From: Streptomyces sp. NBC_01788
GTDB taxonomy: Bacteria > Actinomycetota > Actinomycetes > Streptomycetales > Streptomycetaceae
Assembly: GCF_035917575.1 (NCBI RefSeq)
Contig: NZ_CP109090.1
Location: 1-64,000, forward strand
Reading direction: 5' to 3'
Length of the DNA stretch: 64,000 nt
In this document: one piece after another, positions 42,048-50,885 of the stretch
Position numbering within the stretch: position 1 is the stretch's first letter
Layout: each line of letters starts with the position of its first letter
Translations under genes and position numbers: made by a program
Notes under the pieces: generated by a model
Told to the model about the DNA's origin: nothing
The model's input: only the letters and a program-made list of their open reading frames with translations
The model's database searches: none

Positions 42048-42913
42048 CGGCCCCCCAGCCCGCGTGCCGGAATGTGCGGCAGGCGGGTGCGGATGTGCGC
42101 CGCGTGCAGGAGGGGGTCGAAGACCTGCCAGTCGGCGAGGGTGAGATCGGGGGCGGTTCCGGTGGCGTGGGCGGGGCAGTGCTGGGCGCGCCAGCGTAGT
42201 TGGTGGGTGTAGGGCAGGTGGCTGAGGTCGTAAACAGCCATCGTGGTGCCGGGAAGGGCGAGTTGGCCGTGGTGGGGGCCGGTGGGCAGGAGTCTCCAGC
42301 GGCCCGCCAGGTGGCCGGGGGCGAGGACGGTGAGGGTGCAGCGGCGGCGTTGGCGGGTCTGGGCGACGCAGCGGATGTCTTCCAGGGGGCTGCGGCCGAG
42401 GTAGGGAACGAGGAGGATCCGGACGACGGGACGGATGGGCTGTCCGGCCTCGCCAGCTGGCGCAGCTGCAGGGGCCTGGGGGCAGGGCTGAGGGGTGAAG
42501 GCGCCGGTGTCGATGAGGCGGCGGGAGTGCACGGCGAGGTCACGGCGCAACGAGGTGAGCCGGGTATGGCCGATGTGGGAACGCAAAGGCTGCTGGGGAC
42601 AGAGGACGGCGTGAGGGATGCGGCACCAGGCACTGCCGTCGTCGTGGGGGTGGGCGATGCCGCCGCCAATGTGCCAGCGGCAGGACGCCGGGGTTCCGAC
42701 GACCGCGACGTCCGCAGGGTGCAGAGCGATGGGGCGGTCATCGTGGCGCGGGTACCAGTCGACGCGGTTGCCGCAGTGACGGCAGCGGCCGCTCTGCCCG
42801 GCGCGCAGCAGACGGCTGCGGCTGGCCGGGGCGATCTGCAGACCGCGACGGCGGGAGACGCGGCGGGGGCTGCCGTCCCAGTGACGGTCCGCGGGCAGGG
42901 GGTGGGAGTGCAT
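42044..42913 (-). CDS. DUF6083 domain protein
   Basis: 289 residues. CRHCGNRVDWYPRHDDRPIA and LHPADVAV with CRWHIGGGIAHPHDDGSAWC form the zinc-binding DUF6083 pattern found in Streptomyces. The remainder (RPVVRILLVPYLGRSPLEDI) is a second domain of unknown type. First gene of the three-gene operon ending with the UvrD-like helicase. Confidence 0.7.
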   Translation of the reverse strand: MHSHPLPADRHWDGSPRRVSRRRGLQIAPASRSRLLRAGQSGRCRHCGNRVDWYPRHDDRPIALHPADVAVVGTPASCRWHIGGGIAHPHDDGSAWCRIPHAVLCPQQPLRSHIGHTRLTSLRRDLAVHSRRLIDTGAFTPQPCPQAPAAAPAGEAGQPIRPVVRILLVPYLGRSPLEDIRCVAQTRQRRRCTLTVLAPGHLAGRWRLLPTGPHHGQLALPGTTMAVYDLSHLPYTHQLRWRAQHCPAHATGTAPDLTLADWQVFDPLLHAAHIRTRLPHIPARGLGGR

Positions 42914-43077
42914 GGCGGTGACCGTGCCAGGTGGCGCGCCGATGGCCGGGGGCGGCTTCCGGGGATGTCACACGATCGGCCCCATACATGGGAACAGCTG
43001 CCCGAGAGGTGGATCTTTCGTTCGATGCCGTCTCGCCCGGCCGGGTGATTCCTGTCCGTGTCCGATGAGCGGCCGGA

Positions 43078-43341
43078 TCAGGGCTGAGGAGTGCCCGGGA
43101 CGGGGTGACCTTCACACAGCGCGGTGAGGAAGCGTTCGATGGGGACGTCGAAGGCGTGGGCCAGCGCGTGCCAGGTGGTGACGGTCCCGGTGCTGCGGCC
43201 GTGCTCGAGGTCGATGAGGGTGCGCCGGGCCAGGTTGCTGCGTTCGGCGAGTTCGTCGTAGGTCCATCCGCGCTCGCCCCGCAGCCGCACGAGTTCGACG
43301 CGCAGCGCGTTGAGGTCGGGATCGGGCGGGATGATCGTCAC
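43078..43341 (-). CDS. XRE-family transcriptional regulator
   Basis: 87 residues from GTG 43341. LVRLRGERGWTYDELAERSN, then LARRTLIDLEHGRS, is a classical Cro/CI-type helix-turn-helix covering most of the protein. It is divergent from the gene at 43518, and the space between them contains three copies of a GTGCAG/CTGCAC dyad, the likely operators for autoregulation. Confidence 0.8.
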   Translation of the reverse strand: MTIIPPDPDLNALRVELVRLRGERGWTYDELAERSNLARRTLIDLEHGRSTGTVTTWHALAHAFDVPIERFLTALCEGHPVPGTPQP

Positions 43342-43354
43342 CCCACCATCCGAC

Positions 43355-43439
43355 GGTGCAGACCTCTGCCCCGTCAGTGCAGACCTCTGCACTTTCTTCC
43401 CTGGAGAGGATCGCGCGCCCCTGGTGCAGGGATCTGCAC
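43355..43439. promoter_or_regulatory. Three GTGCAG-N4-CTGCAC operator dyads
   Basis: A perfect dyad AGTGCAGACCTCTGCACT lies at 43376-43393. A related site GGTGCAGACCTCTGCC lies at 43355-43370 and a third, GTGCAGGGATCTGCAC, at 43424-43439. The first two are 21 bases apart, about two helical turns. All lie between the divergent XRE gene and the gene at 43518. Confidence 0.75.
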
Positions 43440-43517
43440 TACCGTGCGTCCGTCCGGAACGCCTGACCGCAGGCGATCCAGCCCTACGACACGAACAGAC
43501 AGGAGGACGGTCGGCCG

Positions 43518-44564
43518 ATGAGGCTCGGCGGTGCCGCGGTGCGGCGCATCTGGACGGTGGAACTGCATCCGCGGGCAGGCGGCCCCAACCTGGTCTGCGC
43601 CCAGTGCACCGCCCGCACGCCCGCATGCGAGGCGACTACCGCGCGGTCCGCCGCCCTGGCCCATCTGGCCTGCCACGCACGCGCCGACGCGCTGCCCGGG
43701 CACCTGCGCACCTGCCAGTGCCGGGCCCAGGGCTGCCGCTGGCATCCGCGCCACCGCGGCTGCGCCGGCCCGGTCCTGCTCGCCCTCACCCAGGGCCGCG
43801 GCGGCCGCGCCTGGCGGCTGGCCGACGCCTGCGCGGCCTGCGCGGCCGCGACCAGCCACACCGCCGTCGTCCCCGACACCCAACTCGGCAGCCCCCACTC
43901 CCCCGCCCCGTCGGTACCCGCACGTGGCCCACACCGGCTCGGAGCCGAGGAACACCTGCGAGCGCGGGAGACACTTACCTACCTCGCCGCCGCGCTGCCT
44001 CAGTTCACCTCCCCCGCCGCCCGCTTGCTCGCCGTCCAGTGCACGCTGCGCGCCGACGCCCGCGGTCACACCCGCCTGCCTGCGGGCCTGCTGCGCGGCA
44101 TGCGCCTGCGCGGACGCAGGGAAGTCTGGGAGGAACTCGCCCACGCGGCCTGGCTGCGATGCCCCGACCTCAGGCCCACGCAGGTGGAGGTACAGCTGCT
44201 CGACGCCACCGTCCTGGACCAAGTTCCCGGCCGCAGATCACGCGGCCGCGCCGCCCACTGGGCACTGCTCCCCACACCGTTGCGCCTGCCCATGGCCTCG
44301 CCGCCTGCGCTGCGTCTGATCGCCTTGATCCTGTCCGCGCACAGCGCCGACCGCACGGTGTGCAGCATCGGCATGGATGTGCTCACCCGCCTGGGCGGGT
44401 ATTCCTGGGAACAGACAGCCGAGTTGCTCGACCGGCTGGTCGCCCTGCGGGCGCTGACAGCATGGTGTCCCAACCGGGAGACAGACGAGGTGTTGTGGCA
44501 ATCGCGCTCGCCTCACACGGAGCCGGGACCCCTCACGTGGCATCCGCGGCTGCCCCATCGATAA
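43518..44564 (+). CDS. Cys-rich hypothetical protein with helical C-terminus
   Basis: 348 residues. The N-terminal 125 residues contain many cysteine pairs (LVCAQCTARTPAC, HLRTCQCRAQGC, CAACAAATS) suggesting zinc binding. The rest is helical with MDVLTRLGGYSWEQTAELLD, then RLVALRALTAWC, resembling a winged helix. Divergent from and probably controlled by the XRE regulator. Such pairs are common on actinobacterial mobile elements; no function is known to me. Confidence 0.65.
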   Translation: MRLGGAAVRRIWTVELHPRAGGPNLVCAQCTARTPACEATTARSAALAHLACHARADALPGHLRTCQCRAQGCRWHPRHRGCAGPVLLALTQGRGGRAWRLADACAACAAATSHTAVVPDTQLGSPHSPAPSVPARGPHRLGAEEHLRARETLTYLAAALPQFTSPAARLLAVQCTLRADARGHTRLPAGLLRGMRLRGRREVWEELAHAAWLRCPDLRPTQVEVQLLDATVLDQVPGRRSRGRAAHWALLPTPLRLPMASPPALRLIALILSAHSADRTVCSIGMDVLTRLGGYSWEQTAELLDRLVALRALTAWCPNRETDEVLWQSRSPHTEPGPLTWHPRLPHR

Positions 44565-44749
44565 GAAGCTCTCGCGCCGAGACGATGTCCATCCGAGGGC
44601 ACATGGCTCTGCGCACCGCACAGCGGAAACAGGGCTTCCCACCCGTAATATCGCTGGGCCGGAGCATACTGCGGCCAGAGCGTCCTTCCTGACGCGCCGC
44701 ATCTGACCCAGCGAGGCTTCGCCAAGGTCAGGAACCCGAGGAGCGAGCG

Positions 44750-45355
44750 ATGTCCGAAAGCACAACCCACAGCACCGAGTTGACTTCGCACTACGTCAGC
44801 CAGGTGACCAGCGACCTCGAACACAACGTCAAGGAGCAGGAACGCGTCACAACGGAACTCGCAGCACTGCACGAGCAGTTGGCAACGCTGCAGCGAGACC
44901 ACACCGTCCTGCTCAACATGCAACAGGCACTTGGTGTCCCGGCCTCCCCACCCGAGCCGGCCAGCACCGGCAGCGCCACAGTTCCCTCCCCCAGGAAGAA
45001 GTCGGCGTCGGCATCCGGCACACGCCCGTCGGCGAAGAAGGCACCGTCGCAACGCTCCCAGGGCAAGACGGAGGCCGCGAAGACGGCGCAGCCCACTCTG
45101 GTCGACCTCATCCACCAGCATGTCGCCGAGCAGAGCGAGCCCCGTTCCGCGGCGGAAATCGCCGAAGTACTCAGGCAGGCCCACACCGAGCGCACCATCG
45201 ACACCAAGGTCGTGCGCACCACTCTCGAAAACCTGGTGGCCAAGAGCCGCATCCACCGAACCAAGCAAGGCTCCTCGGTCTTCTACACCGCCGCTGGTAC
45301 ACCGGAACAAGAGGCAGCAGCTACGGACGAGGCCCAGCACGAATCCGCTGGATGA
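44750..45355 (+). CDS. Coiled-coil plus winged-helix protein
   Basis: 201 residues: an N-terminal coiled coil (LEHNVKEQERVTTELAALHE), a Lys/Ser/Pro-rich basic linker (about 70-110) and a C-terminal winged helix (TLVDLIHQHVAEQSEPRSAA, TKVVRTTLENLVAKSRIHRT). The same architecture recurs in the second genes of the tandem insertion sequences at 47145 and 48514, and more loosely in the gene at 50851. GC and codon use are slightly lower than in the surroundings. Confidence 0.6.
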   Translation: MSESTTHSTELTSHYVSQVTSDLEHNVKEQERVTTELAALHEQLATLQRDHTVLLNMQQALGVPASPPEPASTGSATVPSPRKKSASASGTRPSAKKAPSQRSQGKTEAAKTAQPTLVDLIHQHVAEQSEPRSAAEIAEVLRQAHTERTIDTKVVRTTLENLVAKSRIHRTKQGSSVFYTAAGTPEQEAAATDEAQHESAG

Positions 45356-45494
45356 GCCACAGATATGCGGCCATTCACGGCTGCCCTCTGGCCTGCCACG
45401 CGGTGTGCGTCAGCACGCCGAGCATCAGCGGCCCTCTGTTGGCGACACGCTTCAGGACCTGCGGCATTCGATGCGGCGACTTCGGTGGATCCGC

Positions 45495-46178
45495 TCAGGA
45501 AAGGGAGGACGGTCTGCGGGGAGCGGGAAGTGCGGGCAGCAGTTCCCACAGGGGCCGACCCTGCGACGCCCAGGCCCCCAGCAGGTTGCGGTCGACGAGG
45601 TGGAGGCGCTGCTGGCGGGCGAAGGTACGGCCGGGCTGGGTGATCCTGCCGTTGGTCAGCATCACCACCACGTCGGCCTTGTGGACCGGGCGGCCCGTGC
45701 CGTTGAGGACCTGCAGCTCCGGCGTTCCCACGGCGGCACCGCGTTCACCGCCGCGGCGATGCTTGCACTGGATCACCCACCGGCGTCCCAACGGGTCAGT
45801 CGCTTTCACGTCCGCGCCCAGGTCTCCCTGCCCGCCGACCTGGACGGCATCGGTGCAGCCGTCCCGGCGCATGAGGTCACGTACGGCGAACTCGAACTGC
45901 CGGTCGGAGAGAGCGTCCAGTTGGGCCAGGCCGTAGCGCAGAGCGCGCGCCTGGACCTGTTCCCAGCGCATGCGCTCCGCCCGCTGGCGCCACCAGACGA
46001 CGAAGGCCGGGACGGCGACGACAGCCGCCACGAGCAGCAGCCACCAGTGCGCGAGCAGCCAGTGGACCACCGCCACCACGAGAGCGATCGCCCCTGCCGC
46101 GATCACAGCCACAAGGACGAACTGGGCATCGTCCTGCTGCTTGCGGCGCGACTGGCGGGCGGGGCGGCGCCGGGTCAT
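45495..46178 (-). CDS. Mrr-type restriction endonuclease with membrane anchor
   Basis: 227 residues from ATG 46178. Two adjacent hydrophobic helices (VLVAVIAAGAIALVVAVVHW and WLLLVAAVVAVPAFVVWW, about 20-62) precede a PD-(D/E)XK endonuclease domain: FEFAVRDLMRRDGC, QVGGQGDLGADVKA and WVIQCKHR contain the Asp and the Q-x-K catalytic signature of Mrr_cat. Such proteins cut foreign, often modified, DNA. The left end of the first tandem insertion sequence begins 13 bases upstream of its ATG, so its native promoter is now separated by 2.7 kb. Confidence 0.8.
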   Translation of the reverse strand: MTRRRPARQSRRKQQDDAQFVLVAVIAAGAIALVVAVVHWLLAHWWLLLVAAVVAVPAFVVWWRQRAERMRWEQVQARALRYGLAQLDALSDRQFEFAVRDLMRRDGCTDAVQVGGQGDLGADVKATDPLGRRWVIQCKHRRGGERGAAVGTPELQVLNGTGRPVHKADVVVMLTNGRITQPGRTFARQQRLHLVDRNLLGAWASQGRPLWELLPALPAPRRPSSLS

Positions 46179-46294
46179 CGTCCGCCTCTCAGAGGGCGTT
46201 AAGTCCCGTTCCTGGTGATGTGATGTCGCCCGTTCGTGGGTGATGGGACGGTTCCATCCTCGCGTCATGTCGTGTGCATGGTGGAGTCGCGGGC

Positions 46295-47148
46295 ATGGAA
46301 CGGATGCCGTACTCAACCGACTTGTCCGACGAGCAGTGGGGTTGATCGAGCCGCTGGTCACCGCGTGGAAGCAGGAGCGGGTGGCGCGGTCGGCGACCGG
46401 GAACCCGGGCTCCTGCGACCTGCGCGAGGTCGTGAACGCGCTGCTCTACCAGAACCGGACGGGCTGTCAGTGGCGGCTCCTGCCGCACGACCTCCCGGCC
46501 TGGTCGGCGGTGTTCTACTACTTCACCCTGTGGCGCCAGGACGGACTTGACCAGCGGATCCAGGAGATCCTGCGCTGCCAGGTGCGGGAGCGGTCCAGAC
46601 GATTAGAGGACCCGTCCCTCGTGATCATCGACACCCAGTCCGTCCGCGTGGCGGCCGGGGTGCCGAAGAAAACGACGGGACTGGACGCGAACAAAAAGAC
46701 GCCTGGCCGCAAGCGTGGGCTCGCCGTGGACGTCATGGGCCTGATCATCGGCGTGGTGGTCCTGGCCGCGAGCGCGCACGACAACGAGGCCGGCATCGCC
46801 CTGCTGGACCAGGCGGCCGAACGATGCGGGATGCGCCTGGAGAAAGTCCTGGTCGACCAGGGCTTCAAGGACGCCGTGATCATCCACGGGGCGGTGAAGG
46901 ACATCACCGTCGAGGTGGTCCGACGCAACCCCGACGACGCAGGCAAGGGCTTCGTCCCGCAACCGAAGCGGTGGGTGGTCGAGCAGGTCAACGGCACCCT
47001 CATGCTGCACCGGCGCCTCGCCCGCGACTACGACCACCGGCCCGACAACGCGGCCTCCCGCGTCTACTGGGCTGCCACCGCCGGCATGCTCCGCCGCCTC
47101 ACCACCCCTACCCCCGCCTGGCGCGACGACGTGGAGCTGGCCGCGTGA
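46295..47148 (+). pseudogene. IS5-family transposase, frameshifted copy
   Basis: Compared with the intact copy at 47663, one G is absent from the run at 46338-46341, which throws the first ~15 residues out of frame (start ATG 46295). The remainder, including the DDE residues (LVIIDTQSVRVAAGV, KVLVDQGFKDAVII), is intact. Translation from an upstream ATG at 46240 would give a hybrid with a different N-terminus; whether it works is unknown. Confidence 0.75.
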
Positions 47149-47549
47149 ACGTCTGCGAACTCCTGCGGCTGCTGCAGACCGAACACGATGAGACCGCCGC
47201 ACGAGCCGACAACCTGCGCGAGCAGATCGAGCGGCTCACCACCGCCCTCACCGAGGTCGAGGCCCGCCTGGCCGAGCTCGCCGCCACCCGCAAGGTCATC
47301 GATGGCCTCGCCCCTCCCGACCACGCAACGGCCCCCGCGGAGACCGCCACCGCCACCGTCTACCAGCGCATCGCGACTGCCTTCAACGAGCACCCCGAGA
47401 AGGTGTTCCGCGTCCGCGATCTGCACGAGCACCTCGGCCTGCCCACCGACGAGCCCTCGATCAACGTCACCCGCTCCCGCCTGGGACGACTCGTCCGTCA
47501 GGGACTCCTCGAACAACCCGGACGCGGCCGCTACCGGAAACGGACTTAA
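47145..47549 (+). CDS. IS-borne coiled-coil/winged-helix protein, copy 1
   Basis: 134 residues; its GTG overlaps the transposase stop as GTGA. A coiled coil LREQIERLTTALTEVEARLA is followed by a linker and a winged helix (TAFNEHPEKVFRVRDLHEHL, SRLGRLVRQGLLEQPGRGRY). It lies entirely inside the inverted ends, so it moves with the element. Possible roles are regulation of transposition or end binding. The copy at 48514 encodes the same protein. Confidence 0.75.
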   Translation: MNVCELLRLLQTEHDETAARADNLREQIERLTTALTEVEARLAELAATRKVIDGLAPPDHATAPAETATATVYQRIATAFNEHPEKVFRVRDLHEHLGLPTDEPSINVTRSRLGRLVRQGLLEQPGRGRYRKRT

Positions 47550-47662
47550 CGCCCTCTCAGAGGGCGTTAAGTCCCGTTCCTGGTGATGTGATGTCGCCCG
47601 TTCGTGGGTGATGGGACGGTTCCATCCTCGCGTCATGTCGTGTGCATGGTGGAGTCGCGGGC

Positions 47663-48517
47663 ATGGAACGGATGCCGTACTCAACCGACTTGTCCGACGA
47701 GCAGTGGGGGTTGATCGAGCCGCTGGTCACCGCGTGGAAGCAGGAGCGGGTGGCGCGGTCGGCGACCGGGAACCCGGGCTCCTGCGACCTGCGCGAGGTC
47801 GTGAACGCGCTGCTCTACCAGAACCGGACGGGCTGTCAGTGGCGGCTCCTGCCACACGACCTCCCGGCCTGGTCGGCGGTGTTCTACTACTTCACCCTGT
47901 GGCGCCAGGACGGACTTGACCAGCGGATCCAGGAGATCCTGCGCTGCCAGGTGCGGGAGCGGTCCAGACGATTAGAGGACCCGTCCCTCGTGATCATCGA
48001 CACCCAGTCCGTCCGCGTGGCGGCCGGGGTGCCGAAGAAAACGACGGGACTGGACGCGAACAAAAAGACGCCTGGCCGCAAGCGTGGGCTCGCCGTGGAC
48101 GTCATGGGCCTGATCATCGGCGTGGTGGTCCTGGCCGCGAGCGCGCACGACAACGAGGCCGGCATCGCCCTGCTGGACCAGGCGGCCGAACGATGCGGGA
48201 TGCGCCTGGAGAAAGTCCTGGTCGACCAGGGCTTCAAGGACGCCGTGATCATCCACGGGGCGGTGAAGGACATCACCGTCGAGGTGGTCCGACGCAACCC
48301 CGACGACGCAGGCAAGGGCTTCGTCCCGCAACCGAAGCGGTGGGTGGTCGAGCAGGTCAACGGCACCCTCATGCTGCACCGGCGCCTCGCCCGCGACTAC
48401 GACCACCGGCCCGACAACGCGGCCTCCCGCGTCTACTGGGCTGCCACCGCCGGCATGCTCCGCCGCCTCACCACCCCTACCCCCGCCTGGCGCGACGACG
48501 TGGAGCTGGCCGCGTGA
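47663..48517 (+). CDS. IS5-family DDE transposase, intact
   Basis: 284 residues from ATG 47663 with GGAG upstream. The N-terminal MERMPYSTDLSDEQWGLIEP and WRLLPHDLPAWSAVFYYF are the DUF4096-like start of IS5 transposases. Catalytic residues are visible in LVIIDTQSVRV (D), KVLVDQGFKDA (D) and WVVEQVNGTLMLHRRLARDY (E). It is the likely source of activity for both copies. Confidence 0.88.
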   Translation: MERMPYSTDLSDEQWGLIEPLVTAWKQERVARSATGNPGSCDLREVVNALLYQNRTGCQWRLLPHDLPAWSAVFYYFTLWRQDGLDQRIQEILRCQVRERSRRLEDPSLVIIDTQSVRVAAGVPKKTTGLDANKKTPGRKRGLAVDVMGLIIGVVVLAASAHDNEAGIALLDQAAERCGMRLEKVLVDQGFKDAVIIHGAVKDITVEVVRRNPDDAGKGFVPQPKRWVVEQVNGTLMLHRRLARDYDHRPDNAASRVYWAATAGMLRRLTTPTPAWRDDVELAA

Positions 48518-48918
48518 ACGTCTGCGAACTCCTGCGGCTGCTGCAGACCGAACACGATGAGACCGCCGCACGAGCCGACAACCTGCGCGAGCAGATCGAG
48601 CGGCTCACCACCGCCCTCACCGAGGTCGAGGCCCGCCTGGCCGAGCTCGCCGCCACCCGCAAGGTCATCGATGGCCTCGCCCCTCCCGACCACGCAACGG
48701 CCCCCGCGGAGACCGCCACCGCCACCGTCTACCAGCGCATCGCGACTGCCTTCAACGAGCACCCCGAGAAGGTGTTCCGCGTCCGCGATCTGCACGAGCA
48801 CCTCGGCCTGCCCACCGACGAGCCCTCGATCAACGTCACCCGCTCCCGCCTGGGACGACTCGTCCGTCAGGGACTCCTCGAACAACCCGGACGCGGCCGC
48901 TACCGGAAACGGACTTAA
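48514..48918 (+). CDS. IS-borne coiled-coil/winged-helix protein, copy 2
   Basis: Identical in the copy I compared to the protein at 47145, with the same GTGA overlap with the transposase stop. It ends seven bases before the right inverted end. Confidence 0.75.
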   Translation: MNVCELLRLLQTEHDETAARADNLREQIERLTTALTEVEARLAELAATRKVIDGLAPPDHATAPAETATATVYQRIATAFNEHPEKVFRVRDLHEHLGLPTDEPSINVTRSRLGRLVRQGLLEQPGRGRYRKRT

Positions 48919-48925
48919 CGCCCTC

Positions 48926-49240
48926 TCAAAGCTGCTGCGCATCAGCGTGCGCAGCAGTCCGGCCGGCAGACACCCTGCGAAACGGCCAGGGCTGCGCATC
49001 CCCCGTCCGGAAGGAGGCCCGCGCCACGGGTACCGGCGGAAGCGCGCATCCGCTCGCGCAGGACGGCTGGGCCCACCAGGCCGGAGCCTGCCCCCTTCCG
49101 GCCACCACACGGCCGGTGGGACGGCGGCGGCCCCTGCCCAGGGCGCTGCGCGCAAGGGCCGCCCGAGCCCTGCGGTCCTGTCACAGCGCAAGGCACTACG
49201 ACGCTAAAACCCCAGCACCCGACCGCGCCCGCCCAACGCA
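48926..49240. other. Region after the tandem IS, with a strong hairpin
   Basis: CTGCTGCGCA (48932-48941) pairs perfectly with TGCGCAGCAG (48948-48957), right next to the right end of the IS pair. Before the IS inserted this was the sequence upstream of the Mrr gene (minus strand). No protein gene is recognised in these 315 bases. Confidence 0.45.
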
Positions 49241-49594
49241 TCAGCCGGGTGAACGCGGACGAAGCCGCAGCACTGCTTCGAAAAAACGGGGCCGAGGGTA
49301 CCCTCGAACGTTGGTGGCGATCGCATCGAGGGCTTTGGGTGTGCGTAGGTCGGCTCTGGTTGCCGCGACCTCGGCGATGCAGACCTGCATTTGGGTGTCG
49401 TCGGAGTACTCACCCGGCTTGTACGGTCCCAGGCCACCGCCGATCATCTGTGGCTGCTGGTCATCGCGCAACGTTGCCTGGAATTCGTAGGGCACACCCA
49501 ATGCGTCGCCCGCAGCCGCGCCAAGCAGTACCCCGGCGGCCCGATCGCTGCCTCGCGCGTCCAGTCGAGGCTGCGGGGCGCGGGCGTGGGTCAT
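49241..49594 (-). pseudogene. ADP-ribosylglycohydrolase, N-terminal remnant
   Basis: From ATG 49594 (GGAG upstream) the frame reads DRAAGVLLGAAAGDALGVPY, then GGGLGPYKPGEYSDDTQMQV, including the metal-binding SDDTQM of ADP-ribosylglycohydrolases. After about 100 residues (PKALDAIATN) homology is lost; the frame ends at 49241. Full-length members have about 300 residues, so two thirds are missing. A second frame shows another fragment (FEGTLGPVF), which suggests a frameshift before the truncation. Confidence 0.65.
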
Positions 49595-50003
49595 GGAGGC
49601 TCCTACGGTGAGGTGGCGCGCGGCGGACGGGCCGCGCGAACGGTGCTGCATGGGCAGCGGTCCCAGAAACCAGGACGCTGCAGCACGTCGGAATGCCGAA
49701 ATAGAGCCTAATTACGGTGGCTTGACGCTTTGTCAGCTTGACATGGCACGGACTTATCGTCAAAAGGACGATATTAGGGGTGTCGCTGTGTGCTCTCAGG
49801 TCAGAGGCGCACCGTTTGTCGGCATGCGTAAGAAGCTGTTGCTCTATCGATCTTGGTGGGCGTGAGTTCGAGGTCGTCGACTCGGTCGGGTGATCTCGTG
49901 TCCGGCCAGGCATGAAGGCGGGGCCTCCCGCACAGCTCGTGGGTGTCGAATCCAATCGAGCAACAGGAGGCCCCTGGTGCTGCAGTCTTCCGTGCCGGCA
50001 TCG

Positions 50004-50885
50004 ATGTCGTCCAACTCGGCTTCTCTGTCGTGTGATTGTCTCGCTCACCGGTTCGGGAACGCCGGGGACCGGCCGTACAGGCGACCGAAGTATCCGTCCG
50101 ACATGAGCGACGCGGAGTGGGCCGTCGTACGCGACGCGCTGCCGGTGCCCGGCTGGCTCGAGGGCCGCGGCGGGCAACCGGAGAGCTATTGCCACCGGCA
50201 GATGGTTGACGCGGTGCGCTACCTGGTCGCGGGCGGCATCACCTGGCGGGCGATGCCGGCGGACTTCCCCGCCTGGGACCGCGTCTACGCCTTCTTCCGG
50301 CGCTGGCGGGACAAGGGCCTGACCGCCGAGTTCCACGACCGGCTGCGCGACCGGGTCCGCCAGGTCGCGGGCCGGGATGCGGAGCCGACGGCCGGCATCA
50401 TCGACGCGCAGTCGGTGAAGGCAGCCGCGTCGGTGCCGGCCGCGACCAGAGGCTTCGACGGCGGGAAGAAGGTCAACGGCCGCAAGCGGCACATCGTGGT
50501 GGACGCCCTCGGACTGCTGCTGGCCGTGACGGTCACGGCCGCGTCGGTGACCGACCGGGACGCGGGCCGAGACCTGTTGGTTCGACTGCGCGAGCGGCAC
50601 TGGCGGATCACGAGGGTGTGGGCCGACGGCGGCTACACCGGGCAGTTGGTCGACTTCGCCCGCAGCCTCCTGCGGATCGCGTTGACGGTGGTCAAACGCA
50701 GCGATGACGCCTCGGGGTTCACGGTGCTGCCCAAGAGGTGGCTGGTGGAGCGCACGTTCGCCTGGCTGATGCACTCACGCCGACTGGCCCGCGACTACGA
50801 GACGCGCACCGACACCTCGGAGACGGTGATCAAGTGCGCGATGAGCATGGTCATGAGCCGCCGCCTCGCCCGGCGGGCACGCTGA
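50004..50885 (+). CDS. IS5-family DDE transposase
   Basis: 293 residues from ATG 50004, a conservative choice as the frame is open further upstream. YPSDMSDAEWAVVRDALPVP and YLVAGGITWRAMPADFPAW form the DUF4096 N-terminus. Catalytic Asp in AGIIDAQSVKAAAS, second Asp in VWADGGYTGQL, Glu in RWLVERTFAWLMHSRRL. Unrelated at close range to the tandem IS5 elements. Confidence 0.85.
   Translation: MSSNSASLSCDCLAHRFGNAGDRPYRRPKYPSDMSDAEWAVVRDALPVPGWLEGRGGQPESYCHRQMVDAVRYLVAGGITWRAMPADFPAWDRVYAFFRRWRDKGLTAEFHDRLRDRVRQVAGRDAEPTAGIIDAQSVKAAASVPAATRGFDGGKKVNGRKRHIVVDALGLLLAVTVTAASVTDRDAGRDLLVRLRERHWRITRVWADGGYTGQLVDFARSLLRIALTVVKRSDDASGFTVLPKRWLVERTFAWLMHSRRLARDYETRTDTSETVIKCAMSMVMSRRLARRAR

Larger units (their letters stand above)
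46192..47556 (+). mobile_element. IS5-family insertion sequence, tandem copy 1 (1365 bp)
   Basis: Inverted ends GAGGGCGTTAAGTCC (46192) and GGACTTAACGCCCTC (ending 47556) are perfect over 15 bases. The target triplet TCA lies at 46189-46191, again at 47557-47559 between the copies, and at 48926-48928. A TNA triplet fits the IS1031-type branch of IS5. It differs from copy 2 by only two positions that I could find: one G missing in a G run near 46338-46341, and G versus A near 46483. Contains a frameshifted transposase and an overlapping second gene. Confidence 0.9.
47560..48925 (+). mobile_element. IS5-family insertion sequence, tandem copy 2 (1366 bp)
   Basis: Same ends and contents as copy 1, in the same orientation, separated from it by a single TCA. 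The outer flanks TCA at 46189 and 48926 show that the pair occupies one original target site. This copy has the intact G5 run and an open transposase frame. Confidence 0.9.
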
